Below are positions 44,812-54,236 of a stretch of DNA of 64,000 nucleotides, one piece after another. Each line of letters begins with the position of its first letter. The stretch's first letter is position 1. The notes below the pieces were generated by a model, which saw only the letters and a program-made list of their open reading frames with translations, had not been told where the DNA came from and did no database searches. A program made the position numbers and the translations under genes. This DNA is from Polaromonas hydrogenivorans (GTDB taxonomy: Bacteria > Pseudomonadota > Gammaproteobacteria > Burkholderiales > Burkholderiaceae_C): assembly GCF_040105105.1 (NCBI RefSeq), contig NZ_CP157678.1, forward strand, positions 1 to 64,000. The letters are read 5' to 3'.

Positions 44812-45889
44812 ATGAAAATGTTATCTCAGCACATCATTGATCAGCTGCAGTCCTATGATTTCGACCGGCTGGCCCGCAAAGAATCGGATGGACGCCGGCG
44901 ACTGCGCTTGATAGCGCTGGCGCACCTCAAAGAGGGCAAAAGCTGCAGCGAAGTGGGCGATGCACTGCGCGTGAGCCGCCACGCGGTCATGCGCTGGGTG
45001 CAGTGGTTCCTCGCTGGCGGCGTGGCCCGTCTGGCTGGCATGCCGCACGACTGGAGTACGCAGCGCCTTGCCAAAGCACAGGAAGAAGCGTTTCGCCAGG
45101 CGGTTGAACAACTGCAGCGCGAACGCGGCGGCGGTCGGGTGCGGGGTGAAGACATACGCCAGTTGCTGGCCCGACAGTTTGACGTTGCCTACAGCTTGAA
45201 CGGTGTGTATGACCTGATGAAGCGTTTGGGCATGGTATGGATTTCGGCCCGCGCCGTCAGTCCCTACGCCGATCCGGTGGCACAAGCCGAATTCAAAAAA
45301 AAACTTCGCCCCCAAAGTCCTGCAAACGCTGCCGCCAGGCATTGCGCCTGAGCAGGTGGACATCTGGTTCCAGGATGAAATGCGCATCGGCCAGCGCGGC
45401 ACGCAAACGCGCCTGTGGGCACGCAAGGGAACGCGCCCCCGGGTGGTGCGCCAGCAGCAGTCCGAATCGGCATACGTGTTTGGTGCCGTCTGTCCACAGC
45501 AGGATAGTGCCGTCGGTCTGGTCATGCCACACGCCAATACCGAGGCGATGGCCCATCACCTGCAGGCCCTGAGCGAGGCGGTGCCTGCGGGACGCCACGC
45601 CGTGCTGGTGCTGGACCGGGCGGGATGGCATACCACGCCCAGACTGCCGCAGTTCCCGAACATTTCCTTGTTGCCGCTGCCCGCAGGCTCACCCGAACTC
45701 AACCCGGCCGAGCAGGTGTGGCAGCAATTGCGCGACCGGCACCTGGCCAACCGCTGCTACGACGGCTACGAGCAGATTGTGGACGCCTGCTGCGACGCCT
45801 GGAATGCCTTCGCGCAAATCCCTGGCGCCATCCGCTCTTTGTGCTCCCGCAACTGGGCAGTGCTGCCTTCGGCTGCGGTTATCCCATGA
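44812..45889 (+). CDS. IS630-family transposase, two frames joined at an A9 run
   Basis: The first frame (44812-45351) has the helix-turn-helix N-terminus: RRRLRLIALAHLKEGKSCSE and EDIRQLLARQFDVAYSLNGV. The second (from about 45302 to 45889) has the DDE catalytic domain: DIWFQDEMRIGQ, VLVLDRAGWHTTP, and SPELNPAEQVWQQL with the final Glu. The frames would be continuous if the run of nine A residues at 45295-45303 had eight. The break is either a mutation or is bypassed by transcriptional slippage, which such A runs support. A GCAGGAGG site precedes the ATG. The sum is about 358 residues, normal for the family. Confidence 0.82.
45295..45303 (+). other. A9 homopolymer, possible slippage site
   Basis: Nine consecutive A residues after GAATTC at the exact point where the transposase changes frame. 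Removing one A restores a single frame reading EFKKNFAPKVLQTLPPG. Runs of nine A are known hotspots for RNA polymerase slippage. Confidence 0.7.
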
Positions 45890-45903
45890 CATGGGATTGG
45901 TAT

Positions 45904-46160
45904 AAGCCCTTGTCGTCGATTCGGCCGCGCGTGCGCCAACGGCCAATATCCATCTTGGTGTATCCGGTCAGCGTGCCGATTGAATAGTCACGGCGCCAGC
46001 GCCAGTCCCACGCCAAGTCGACCGCGGCCGAATCGACGTGCGTCCATAACCCGCCTTGTACGACCATGCCGCAAGGTTGCCACGCCGGCGCGCCGGCGGC
46101 GAAAGAGGAAGATGCGGCGAAAGCGAGGGCCGCGATCGAGGAAATGGCGAGAGATTTCAT
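45904..46160 (-). pseudogene. pagL-like lipid A deacylase, N-terminal fragment
   Basis: The frame begins with a signal peptide, MKSLAISSIAALAFAASSSF to AAGA, then reads VVQGGLWTHVDSAAVDLAWD and WRWRRDYSIGTLTGYTKMDI, which suits the first strands of PagL (outer-membrane lipid A 3-O-deacylase). It is cut by the right end of the IS630 element; the rest of the gene lies beyond the left end. The start is 8 bp after the stop of the mgtC-like gene, so pagL was the last gene of the envelope operon. Joining the halves leaves a one-base frame discrepancy, suggesting extra decay. Confidence 0.75.
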
Positions 46161-46168
46161 GGAATCGG

Positions 46169-46912
46169 TCAGTTGCGCATCGGAACGATGTTGAAACAGG
46201 TGACGTCATCGGACCGGGCGAGGTCGTGCGCCAGCAGCGCAGGCGATGTCGCCCGAGAACGGTCCAGCGCGACGACGCAAAAGCGCCAGACCGGGTGGTT
46301 GTCGGTGAAGCTGAAACTCAGTGAGGCCGGCGCGATGCGGTAGCCGTGCGTTTGCGCCGTCTGCGTGAGTTTTTCGAGTTGCGGGGCCGAGTTGCGCTCG
46401 AATGTGAGCGTCACGTCGAAGCTCGCGCGGCCGGGCAAGCTCTTCTCCACTTCGTGCACGAGCGTCATCGAGACCATGCACAGCGCGGCGAGCAGGAGCG
46501 CCGAGCCGTAGAAGCCGACGCCCAGCAGGACACCGATGGCCGAGGCGGCCCAGATCGACGCCGCCGTCGTGAGGCCGCTGATGTTCAGGCCCTCCTTGGA
46601 AATGACGCCCGCGCACAGGAAGCCGGCGCCGGTGACGACGCCCTGCACGACGCGCGTCGCGTCCGGGATCGCGCTGTCGTGCGTGGCGCCGCCGTACCAC
46701 AGCGGCGCGAACCCGACGAAGATCGTCAGCGCCGTCGAGGCCATGCACACGAGCCCGTAAGTGCGCATGCCCGCAGCGCGGCCGTTGAAAGAACGCTCGT
46801 AACCCACCGCCATGCCCAGCAGCAGTGCGCCGACCAGGTTCAGCGCGATGAATGCATTGGCGGCAAGAAAGTCGCCGCGCCAGTACATCGCGAGCGACTG
46901 TGCGGACATCAT
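46169..46912 (-). CDS. MgtC/SapB-family inner-membrane protein
   Basis: 247 residues with about five membrane segments in the first 150 positions and a soluble C-terminal domain. Family motifs are LNLVGALLLGMAVGYERSFN, GRAAGMRTYGLVCMASTAL, RVVQGVVTGAGFLCAGVISK and LTTAASIWAASAIGVLLGVG. MgtC proteins affect magnesium-limited growth and ATP synthase or phosphate homeostasis in pathogens; roles elsewhere are open. The start overlaps the patatin gene stop by 4 bp, tying it to the efflux operon. The C-terminal domain looks intact. Confidence 0.9.
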   Translation of the reverse strand: MMSAQSLAMYWRGDFLAANAFIALNLVGALLLGMAVGYERSFNGRAAGMRTYGLVCMASTALTIFVGFAPLWYGGATHDSAIPDATRVVQGVVTGAGFLCAGVISKEGLNISGLTTAASIWAASAIGVLLGVGFYGSALLLAALCMVSMTLVHEVEKSLPGRASFDVTLTFERNSAPQLEKLTQTAQTHGYRIAPASLSFSFTDNHPVWRFCVVALDRSRATSPALLAHDLARSDDVTCFNIVPMRN

Positions 46913-48342
46913 GGTTGGGCCTCCTGGGCACCCTCGGCATCGGCATCGGCGGCGGCGACGGACGTCGTCTCCAGGCCCAGGCTGCGGCGCAGCCGCTGGT
47001 ACTCGGGCGAGGCGCGCAGCACCTCCCGGCCGGCCTCCTGCAATTGACGTGAATGGGCGGGCAGGATCTCGAATGCCGTGGGCAGGTGCAGCAGCGTCTG
47101 GCGGCGCTCCTTGTCCGCGAGGTCGCGCAGGCGCACATTGATGACGAAAATCTCCGCGTCGGAGGCGAAGGGGCTGTCTTTGCGGCCGCGTGCCTGCCGG
47201 ATTTCCTCCGCTGCGCGGCTGGCCGCGTCCTTCACGATCGCGGTCGTCTCTTCGGTCCAGCGCGACCCGGCGCCGAAGATCAGCGAATCAAGGATCTGCA
47301 AGGTGCCCGGCACGCGGTCGCTCTGATCGATGCGATCGGCCATGTCGCGCTCGGAGTTCACCACGATGAGCACGATGCGATGCACCGAGCCCGGCGGCAG
47401 CTCGCGGAAGTTCTCGTGCAGCGAGCCGCTCGCAATCGTGTGGTTGACCAGGCCGCGCACGCCGAGATTGTCCGCAAGGCCGCCGTCCACGAGGTGGATA
47501 TAGGGCCGCTGCTGCGCATTGCCATAGCTCTGCGCGATCATGCGCAGGAAGCGGGCGGAGAGGTTGCGGGGCGCGTTCGGTTCGCCGTGCGTGCGTGCCG
47601 CGCTGGCGCAGCTGCCGCCGTAGTTCCGCACCGTGATCGGGCTCAGGAGCAGGGGGACCGATGACGATGCGGCCACGGCAACCGAAAGCGGAACGGAATC
47701 GAGGTCCGAACAGATCAGCGCGAACTGCTCGGGCGTGAATTCGAAAGGCGCACCCGTGGTGAGGTCGGTTGCCGTCACCAGCAGATGCGGCCAGGGCCGC
47801 TGGCGGCGCAGGTCGCCGTATGTCGTGCCGCGATACACCTGTTCCAGCCGCTTCTGCAGCACGTTGCTGCGCCCGTACCACGGCGAAGTCATGTCGTACA
47901 GGGTGACGGGCGACGTGGCCTGGCGGATCAGGCCGCTCTGGAAATTCACCAGCAGGAAGTCCCGCTCGAACCGCGCGAAGGTCTCGTTGCCGAACGCCGC
48001 GTAATAGCTCGCGAGGATGCTGCCGCCCGACACACCGCTGACGAGGCCCACTTCATCGAGGAGCGTCGTCTCGCGTCCGCCCAGCTCGAAGCGCGTGGCG
48101 TTGAGTTCCTGCAGTACACCGAGGCCGAAGGCCGCGGCCCGGGCACCGCCGCCGGACAGCGTCACGGCGGCGATGATCGGGCGCGGCTCGGGCGCGACGG
48201 CCGGTTGTTCCTGCACCGGCGCATCGGCCGGCACGGGCGCATTCATCCACGGCTTCGTCGTCGAGCACGCTGCCATGAGCAGCAGCACAAGGCCGGCGAG
48301 TGCTGCGCGTGCGATGTGGGCGATGTGGGCGATCATCGTCAT
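46909..48342 (-). CDS. Patatin-like phospholipase, predicted lipoprotein
   Basis: 477-residue patatin-family lipid acyl hydrolase. The lipobox LLLMAACSTTKPW puts the modified Cys at about residue 26. Catalytic elements are the oxyanion loop SGGGARAAAFGLGV (about 63-76), nucleophile elbow GVSGGS (about 103-108), and the Asp of LVDGGLADNLGVRG. The dyad is complete, so it is probably active on phospholipids or lysophospholipids at the periplasmic face of a membrane. It lies 14 bp after the RND pump gene and overlaps mgtC, a setting suggesting envelope lipid remodelling together with efflux (inference). Confidence 0.9.
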   Translation of the reverse strand: MTMIAHIAHIARAALAGLVLLLMAACSTTKPWMNAPVPADAPVQEQPAVAPEPRPIIAAVTLSGGGARAAAFGLGVLQELNATRFELGGRETTLLDEVGLVSGVSGGSILASYYAAFGNETFARFERDFLLVNFQSGLIRQATSPVTLYDMTSPWYGRSNVLQKRLEQVYRGTTYGDLRRQRPWPHLLVTATDLTTGAPFEFTPEQFALICSDLDSVPLSVAVAASSSVPLLLSPITVRNYGGSCASAARTHGEPNAPRNLSARFLRMIAQSYGNAQQRPYIHLVDGGLADNLGVRGLVNHTIASGSLHENFRELPPGSVHRIVLIVVNSERDMADRIDQSDRVPGTLQILDSLIFGAGSRWTEETTAIVKDAASRAAEEIRQARGRKDSPFASDAEIFVINVRLRDLADKERRQTLLHLPTAFEILPAHSRQLQEAGREVLRASPEYQRLRRSLGLETTSVAAADADAEGAQEAQP

Positions 48343-48356
48343 CCTCGTGGGTCGGC

Positions 48357-51300
48357 TCAGGCCGCGACGTCAGGTTGCAACGCGCCTGCGCCTTCGCTCG
48401 GGTCGCGGGCACGCTGGACCTTGAACCAGGCCGCGTACAGCGCGGGCACGAAGAAGATCGTCAGCACCGTGGCGATGGTCAGGCCGCCCATGATCGCGAG
48501 TGCCATCGGGCCCCAGAACACGCTGCGCGTGAGCGGGAGCATCGCCAGCACGGTCGCGGCCGCGGTCAGTACCACGGGGCGCGTCCGGTGCAGCGCGGCA
48601 TCGACGATGGCATTCCAGGCGTCGCGGCCTTCCTCCATCTCGGTGCGCACCTGGTCGATCAGGATCACCGAGTTGCGCATGATCATGCCGCCGAGCGCGA
48701 TGATGCCCAGGATCGCCACGAAGCCGAGCGGCGCGCGGAACACCAGCAGGGCTGCGACCACGCCGATCAGGCCCAGCGGCGCCGTGAGGAACACCATCGC
48801 CATCTTCGAGAAGTCCTGCAGCTGCAGCATCAGGATCAGCAAGATGGTGAGCACCATCACCGGAGCCACGGCAGCGAGGGCCTTGTTCGCTGTGTCGCTT
48901 TCTTCGACGGCGCCGCCCACGTCCACGCGGTAGCCGGTGGGCAATGCGCCACGGATCTCCTTGAGCAGCGGGTCGATTTCCTTGGTGACGGACACGGCCT
49001 GCTCGCCGTCCTTGACGTCGGCACGCACGGTAATGGCCATGTCGCGGTTGCGGCGCCACAGCACCGGCTCTTCGAGCTCGTACTTCACCTTCGCGACTTC
49101 CGCGAGCGGCACCACGGTGCCGGCGCGCGTGTAGATATTCACGTCCTTGATCGTGTCGATGTCCAGGCGCTCCTTCGGCACGGCGCGCGCCACGATGTCA
49201 ACGAGGTTCTCGTGCTCGCGCAGCTGCGACAGCGTCGCGCCGTTCATCACGGTTTGCGTCACGACATTCACGTCGGCGGGCGTGAGGCCCAGCATGCGCG
49301 CCTTGTCCTGGTCGAGCTCCACCTTCATCGTGCGCACTGGGTCATTCCAGTCGAGCTGAACGTCACGCACCTTCGGGCTCGATGCCATGACGTGTTCGAC
49401 CTCGCGGGCGATCTCGCGCACCTTCTGCGTGTCGGGACCGACCACGCGGAACTGCACCGGGTAGCCCACCGCAGGGCCCATCTCCAGGCGCGTGACGCGC
49501 ACCCGGGCCTGCGGGAAGTCCTTGTCGACCGAGGCGATCAGCCGGGAACGCACGCGCTCGCGCGCTTCCATGTCCTTGGTCATCACGATGAACTGCGCAT
49601 ACCCGGGGTTGGGCAGCTCGGGCGACAGCGCAAGGTAGAAGCGCGGCGCGCCGGCGCCTGTGTAGGCGGTGAAGAACTTCACGTCCTCGTCCTTCTTCAG
49701 CACCGCTTCCATGCGCTTGACCTGTTCGGTCGCGGCCTGGAAAGACGAGCCTTCCTTCAAGCGCAGGTCGAGGATCAGTTCGGGGCGCTCGCTGTTCGGG
49801 AAGAACTGCTGCGGGACGAACTTCATGCCGACCAGCGCGAGCACCAGGGCGCCCCCCGTCACGGCGATGATCAGCCAGCGCTTCTCCAGCGCGAAGTCGA
49901 TCCAGCCGCGCAGCTTGCGGTAGAAGGGCGTGGCGTACGGGTCGCCGTGGTGGTTCTTGCCGAGGTCCTTCGGCAGCATTTTCACCGCGAGGTAGGGCAC
50001 GATCATGCCCGAGCAGAGCCACGAGAACACCACGGCGATGCCCACGATCCAGAAGATGCCGCCCGCGTATTCGGCGGTGGTGGAGTGCGCGAAGCCGATG
50101 GGCATGAAGCCCGCGACCGTGATGAGGGCGCCCGAAAGGCGGGGCATGGCGGTAGCGGAATAGGAGAAGGCAGCCGCCTTCGCGCGGTCCCAGCCCCCTT
50201 CCATCTTCACCACCATCATCTCGATCGCGATGATCGCGTCGTCCACCAGCAGACCGAGCGCGATGATGAGCGAGCCGAGCGATATGCGCTCCAGGTTCCA
50301 GCCCATCGCGAGCATCACCATCGCGACCACGCCGAGCACCAGCGGCACCGAGATGGCGACAATGAGGCCGGTGCGGAAGCCCAGGCTCAGCAGGCTCACC
50401 GCCATCACGATCACGAGCGCTTCCATCAGCGAGCGCTCGAATTCCCACACGGAATCCTTCACGGTGGTGGGCTGGTCGGCGACGCGCTCCAGCTCCACGC
50501 CGTGCGGGAGTTCGGATTGCACCTTCGCGACCGCGTCTTCCACGGCCTTGCCGAGCTCGACGACGTTGCCGTCGTCGGTCATGACGATGCCGACCATCAG
50601 CACGTCCTGGCCGTTGTGGCGGACGGTGTAGACCGGTGGATCCTGGAAGCCTCGCTTGACCGTCGCGATGTCGCCGAGCTTGATGGTCCGGCCGCCCGCG
50701 GCGATCGGCACGTTGCGGATGTCGTCCAGATTCGTGAACTGGCCGCTCACGCGCACGAACACGCGGTCGTCCTTCGTGTCGATGGAGCCGCCGGGCATCA
50801 TGGCGTTCTGGCTCTTCAGGCTCTCGGCGATCGCGAGCGGCGTGATGCCGAGCGCGGCCAGGCGCTGGTGCGAGAACTCCACGTACACCTTCTGGTCCTG
50901 CTTGCCCAGAAGGTCGATCTTTTTCACGTAGGGCGCCTTGAGCAGGCGGCGCTTGATGTCCTCGGAGATGTCCGACAGCTCCGCGTGCCCGATGCCGTCA
51001 CCCTTGATGGCATAGAGCAGGGAGTAGACGTCGCCGAACTCGTCGTTGAAGATCGGGCCGACCACGCCGTCGGGCAGTTCGAGCTTGAGGTCGGAGAACT
51101 TCTTGCGCGCCTGGTACCAGGCTTCCTGCTGGTCCTTGTGCGAGGTGCCGCCCTTCACGGTGATCGTCATGCCACCGTAGCCCTGGCGCGCAAAGGTGAC
51201 GACCTTGTCGAAGTGGTCGAGCTGCTCGAACTTCTTCTCGATGCGGTTCAGGAGCTCATCCTGGATTTGCTGTGCGCTCGCGCCGGGCCAGATCACCGTC

Positions 51301-51449
51301 GCCGTCATCGACGGCACGGAGAACTTGGGATCCTCGAGCTGGCCGAGCTTCGAGAAGCTGAAGACGCCCGCGATCGAGACCACGATGATCAGGAACAGCA
51401 CCACGGCGCGATGCCCGAGCGCCCATTCGGTGAGGTTGAATGACTTCAT
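48357..51449 (-). CDS. RND-family efflux pump, inner-membrane component
   Basis: 1030-residue proton-driven exporter with the usual two-repeat layout: an N-terminal transmembrane helix (ALGHRAVVLFLIIVVSIAGV), a periplasmic porter domain, six-helix bundles, and the repeat. SLIIALGLLVDDAIIAIEMM carries the paired acidic residues of the proton relay. The family subgroup looks like the hydrophobic/amphiphilic HAE-1 type, near TriC/VexF rather than heavy-metal CzcA; that is an impression. Its ATG overlaps the stop of the membrane-fusion gene. It forms a tripartite pump with the two upstream proteins. Exported compounds are unknown. Confidence 0.93.
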   Translation of the reverse strand: MKSFNLTEWALGHRAVVLFLIIVVSIAGVFSFSKLGQLEDPKFSVPSMTATVIWPGASAQQIQDELLNRIEKKFEQLDHFDKVVTFARQGYGGMTITVKGGTSHKDQQEAWYQARKKFSDLKLELPDGVVGPIFNDEFGDVYSLLYAIKGDGIGHAELSDISEDIKRRLLKAPYVKKIDLLGKQDQKVYVEFSHQRLAALGITPLAIAESLKSQNAMMPGGSIDTKDDRVFVRVSGQFTNLDDIRNVPIAAGGRTIKLGDIATVKRGFQDPPVYTVRHNGQDVLMVGIVMTDDGNVVELGKAVEDAVAKVQSELPHGVELERVADQPTTVKDSVWEFERSLMEALVIVMAVSLLSLGFRTGLIVAISVPLVLGVVAMVMLAMGWNLERISLGSLIIALGLLVDDAIIAIEMMVVKMEGGWDRAKAAAFSYSATAMPRLSGALITVAGFMPIGFAHSTTAEYAGGIFWIVGIAVVFSWLCSGMIVPYLAVKMLPKDLGKNHHGDPYATPFYRKLRGWIDFALEKRWLIIAVTGGALVLALVGMKFVPQQFFPNSERPELILDLRLKEGSSFQAATEQVKRMEAVLKKDEDVKFFTAYTGAGAPRFYLALSPELPNPGYAQFIVMTKDMEARERVRSRLIASVDKDFPQARVRVTRLEMGPAVGYPVQFRVVGPDTQKVREIAREVEHVMASSPKVRDVQLDWNDPVRTMKVELDQDKARMLGLTPADVNVVTQTVMNGATLSQLREHENLVDIVARAVPKERLDIDTIKDVNIYTRAGTVVPLAEVAKVKYELEEPVLWRRNRDMAITVRADVKDGEQAVSVTKEIDPLLKEIRGALPTGYRVDVGGAVEESDTANKALAAVAPVMVLTILLILMLQLQDFSKMAMVFLTAPLGLIGVVAALLVFRAPLGFVAILGIIALGGMIMRNSVILIDQVRTEMEEGRDAWNAIVDAALHRTRPVVLTAAATVLAMLPLTRSVFWGPMALAIMGGLTIATVLTIFFVPALYAAWFKVQRARDPSEGAGALQPDVAA

Positions 51450-52564
51450 TTCGCGGCCACCTTGTCATTGGCGGCCGACGCTGCCGCGGCCGGAAGCGCG
51501 ACGTGCAGGCCAGGCGCCATCTTGTGCACGCCTGCGGTCACGACCACCGCGCCCGCCGGCAAGCCCGAGACGAGCACGTCGTCATTGCGATAGCCGCTGA
51601 CTGTGACTGGCGCGAGTTCAACCGTCGCCGTACCCTCGCCACTCTTGTGGCGAACCACCCACACCGCAGGCTTCCCGCCACTTTGGGTGAGCGCCACGGC
51701 TGGGATCGCGGCGACCTGGGCCTGCGCGGCGGCGCGTTCCGCGACCAGCGTGGCCGTCGCGCCGAGCGGCAGCTTGCGCCCCTGCGCGGGCTTCAGGCGC
51801 GCCTGATAGGTACGCGTCTGCGCCGCGGCCTGCGGTGACAGCTCACGCAGTACCACGTCGAAGGTTTCGTCCGGCGCGCTTGCGAGCATCGCCTTGTACT
51901 GGGCCTTCTTGAAGGTCGCGACCTGGTCTTCGGGCACGTCGACCACGATCTCGGGATCGCCATCAGCCGCGATGGAGGCGACCGGCTGACCTTCGGCGAC
52001 GACCTGGCCGGCTTCAAACTTCACCGCCGTCACCACGCCGCTGCGCGACGCGCGCAGCACCGTGTATTTCAGGCGGTTGCGCGCAAGGTCGAGCTGCTTG
52101 GCTGCCGCTTGCGCGTTGGCGGCCGTGGTGTGCGCGGCGGTCCGTGCCTTCTCGTCGTCTGACGCGCTGACCGAGCCATCGGCCCTCAGCGCCTCCAGGC
52201 GCTTGCGATCCGAATCGGCCTGGCGCGCCAGCGATGCCGCAGCCTCGGCGGCCTGCTGCGCGGCATCGGCCGCGAGCTTGTAGTCGGAATCGTCAACGGT
52301 CGCCAGCACGTCGCCTTCGTGCACGACCTGGCCGACATCGACCTTGCGCTGGGCGATCTTGCCGCCGACGCGGAACGCTTCGTCAACCTCGTGGCGCGAA
52401 CGCACGACGCCTGCGTAGCGGTTCGTTTCGCGCACGCCGTCATAGCGCAGTTCGACGGTGCGGACGGGCCGCAACGGCTCGGCGGGCGGCGCCTTCGCAC
52501 CGCAGGCCGCGAGCATGGCCGCCAGGGGGATGGCCAGCAAGGCCGTGGTGTGGATGGGTTTCAA
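51446..52564 (-). CDS. RND pump membrane-fusion (periplasmic adaptor) protein
   Basis: 372-residue AcrA-type adaptor. The lipobox is in IPLAAMLAACGAKAPP (Cys near 22 from the chosen start). Lipoyl-type halves are visible in AFRVGGKIAQRKVDVGQVVHEG and SRSGVVTAVKFEAGQVVAEG, with an alpha-hairpin of about 70 residues between them. The codon chosen is TTG at 52564, which has a GAGGAG site 8 bases upstream and gives a proper signal; another in-frame TTG at 52600 overlaps the previous stop and would add 12 residues. Its stop overlaps the RND gene start by 4 bp. Confidence 0.9.
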   Translation of the reverse strand: MKPIHTTALLAIPLAAMLAACGAKAPPAEPLRPVRTVELRYDGVRETNRYAGVVRSRHEVDEAFRVGGKIAQRKVDVGQVVHEGDVLATVDDSDYKLAADAAQQAAEAAASLARQADSDRKRLEALRADGSVSASDDEKARTAAHTTAANAQAAAKQLDLARNRLKYTVLRASRSGVVTAVKFEAGQVVAEGQPVASIAADGDPEIVVDVPEDQVATFKKAQYKAMLASAPDETFDVVLRELSPQAAAQTRTYQARLKPAQGRKLPLGATATLVAERAAAQAQVAAIPAVALTQSGGKPAVWVVRHKSGEGTATVELAPVTVSGYRNDDVLVSGLPAGAVVVTAGVHKMAPGLHVALPAAAASAANDKVAAK

Positions 52565-52596
52565 AGGGTTTACTCCTCGTCGGCAATCAATGGGTT

Positions 52597-53997
52597 TCAA
52601 GAATGGGGTTCGAAGTTCTGCCAGCCGCCGCCGAGTGCCTTGAACAGGCGCACGCTGGCGAGCTGGAGTTGCGTCTGGCTGGCGTTCGCACCCAGGCGAA
52701 CCGCCAGGCGCGTGCGCTGCGCATCGAGCAGCGGCAACAGGTCGATCTGGCCGCGGTCGTACAGCGATTGCGCGCGGCCGAGCGCCGAGTCGGCCGACGT
52801 GGCGGCCAGGCGCAGCGAGTCGGCGCGCTGGCGTTCGTCCTGCAGTGCCACGAGCGAGTTCTCGACGTCTTCGAGCGCGCGCACGATGCCGTCTTCATAG
52901 CGCGCGAGCGCTTCGTGCTGGTTGGCTTCGGCGATCTCGTTGATCGCTTTCGTGCGGCCGGCGTTGAAGATCGGCATCGTCAGCAGCGCAGAGGCGTTCG
53001 TGAAGCGCGCGTGCCCGATGCCGACCTGGTTCAGCTCCAGCGAGTCGCGGCCGAACATCGCGCCCAGGAACAGGCGCGGGAACCATTCGGCGGCGGCTTG
53101 CTGGCGCCGGAAGTTGGAAGCTTCCAGCTGCGCCTTGAGCGCCAGCAGGTCGGGCCGCCGTTCGAGCAGCGCCGCGGGCTGACCGGCGCGCGCGGGCGGG
53201 ACGACGACGTCGCCGTTCCAGGGCACGATGCTCGCGGCGTTCCCGGCCTGGTCGCCGATCAGCACGGCGATGCGATGGCGCGACACCGCCGCCAGCGTTT
53301 GCAGCGGGGGGATCGCCGCGTCCGCCTGCAGCGCGGCGGTCTGCGCGCGCTCCACGTCGAACGGTGTCGCCAGGCCCGCGCGCTGGCGTGCCTGCACCAG
53401 ACGCAGCGTTGCGTTCTGCGCGGCAGCGATGGCGCGCACCGTGTCGAGCTGGCCCTGCGCGCCCACCAGCGTGAAGTAGTTCGTCGCGACATCGCTCACG
53501 ACCAGCAAGCGCACGCCGCGAGCGCCGTCCGCCGAGGCTTGCGCTTCGGCCTTGGCGGCCGCCGCGCCCGCACGCAGACGCCCGGTGATGTCGATTTCCC
53601 ACGACACGTCGAGCCCCAGGCCTTCGCGGCGCACGTCCGGGCTTTGCGCCTTGAAGGCTGGGCCGCGGCCCGTGTCGCTGTACTGGCCCAGCGCGGACAC
53701 GCCCACGGTGGGCAGCAGCGCCGAGCGGCTGACGGTCTCACCGGCGCGCGCGGCGCGCACGCGCTCCAGGGCCATCTTCACATCGCGGTTCTCGTAGGCG
53801 GCGCGGCGCACCAGGCGCGACAGCACCGGGTCGCCGAAGCTGTCCCACCAGGCGATTTCGGTCGCCTCCTCGGTGGATGGCGCGGCCGCGAAATGCGACG
53901 GGATCTCGACGGACGACTGCGAGTTCGTCGTCGCGCAACCGGCGACGACGAGCGCTATCGAGCCCGCGAGGCTCGCCTTGAAGATCATCTTCTTCAT
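52597..53997 (-). CDS. TolC/OprM-type outer-membrane efflux lipoprotein
   Basis: 466-residue NodT-family outer-membrane factor. The signal peptide ends in a lipobox, ALVVAGCATTNS (Cys about 21). Two OEP repeats follow, each with long helices (LSRLVRRAAYENRDVKMALE; ALEDVENSLVALQDERQRAD). The segment LLERRPDLLALKAQLEASNF is a family hallmark. It forms the exit duct for the RND pump encoded downstream. The start overlaps the stop of a small upstream gene by 4 bp (ATGA). Confidence 0.93.
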   Translation of the reverse strand: MKKMIFKASLAGSIALVVAGCATTNSQSSVEIPSHFAAAPSTEEATEIAWWDSFGDPVLSRLVRRAAYENRDVKMALERVRAARAGETVSRSALLPTVGVSALGQYSDTGRGPAFKAQSPDVRREGLGLDVSWEIDITGRLRAGAAAAKAEAQASADGARGVRLLVVSDVATNYFTLVGAQGQLDTVRAIAAAQNATLRLVQARQRAGLATPFDVERAQTAALQADAAIPPLQTLAAVSRHRIAVLIGDQAGNAASIVPWNGDVVVPPARAGQPAALLERRPDLLALKAQLEASNFRRQQAAAEWFPRLFLGAMFGRDSLELNQVGIGHARFTNASALLTMPIFNAGRTKAINEIAEANQHEALARYEDGIVRALEDVENSLVALQDERQRADSLRLAATSADSALGRAQSLYDRGQIDLLPLLDAQRTRLAVRLGANASQTQLQLASVRLFKALGGGWQNFEPHS

Positions 53998-54236
53998 GGA
54001 GTTTCCTTGGGATATTGATGAGGAGGGGAATCGGTGGCTGCGCCTTCACGCGACTGCGCGGCGTGTGCCGCGAGCCACTCGAGCAATTGCGCGCCGGTGG
54101 CGAAGTCGGTGCTCTCGCCACTGGTGACGTGTTCGATCCGCCCGGCAAGATGGCCGGCCTGCGGCGCGGCGTCGCGGTGCAACCGCAGGACGTAGCGGCC
54201 GGCGGAGGGGTAGACGGGATGGGGATTCAGGTTCAT
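53994..54236 (-). CDS. Small conserved-looking protein of unknown function
   Basis: 80 residues starting MNLNPHPVYPSAGRYVLRLH and containing GRIEHVTSGESTDFATGAQL and WLAAHAAQSREGA. The ATGs overlap both the upstream 69-residue gene and the TolC-type gene (ATGA on each side), which argues strongly for a translated gene. The fold could be a small beta-rich unit followed by a helix, as in modified two-strand domains, but I recognise no family. No signal peptide. The frame upstream of this ATG is discarded. Confidence 0.65.
   Translation of the reverse strand: MNLNPHPVYPSAGRYVLRLHRDAAPQAGHLAGRIEHVTSGESTDFATGAQLLEWLAAHAAQSREGAATDSPPHQYPKETP

Larger units (their letters stand above)
44739..45903 (+). 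mobile_element. IS630-family insertion sequence inside pagL
   Basis: About 1165 bp bounded by 11-bp perfect inverted repeats, ATACCAATCCC at 44739-44749 and its complement at 45893-45903, with TA dinucleotides at the junctions as expected for IS630/Tc1 elements, which duplicate TA. It contains one transposase gene in two frames. The two halves of a PagL-like gene flank it. Confidence 0.82.

Noticed and set aside
48300..51443. 1047-codon plus-strand open frame
   Set aside because: Exact antisense of the RND pump gene, rich in His, Arg and Asp, with no domain resemblance; the minus-strand frame has the full RND family pattern.
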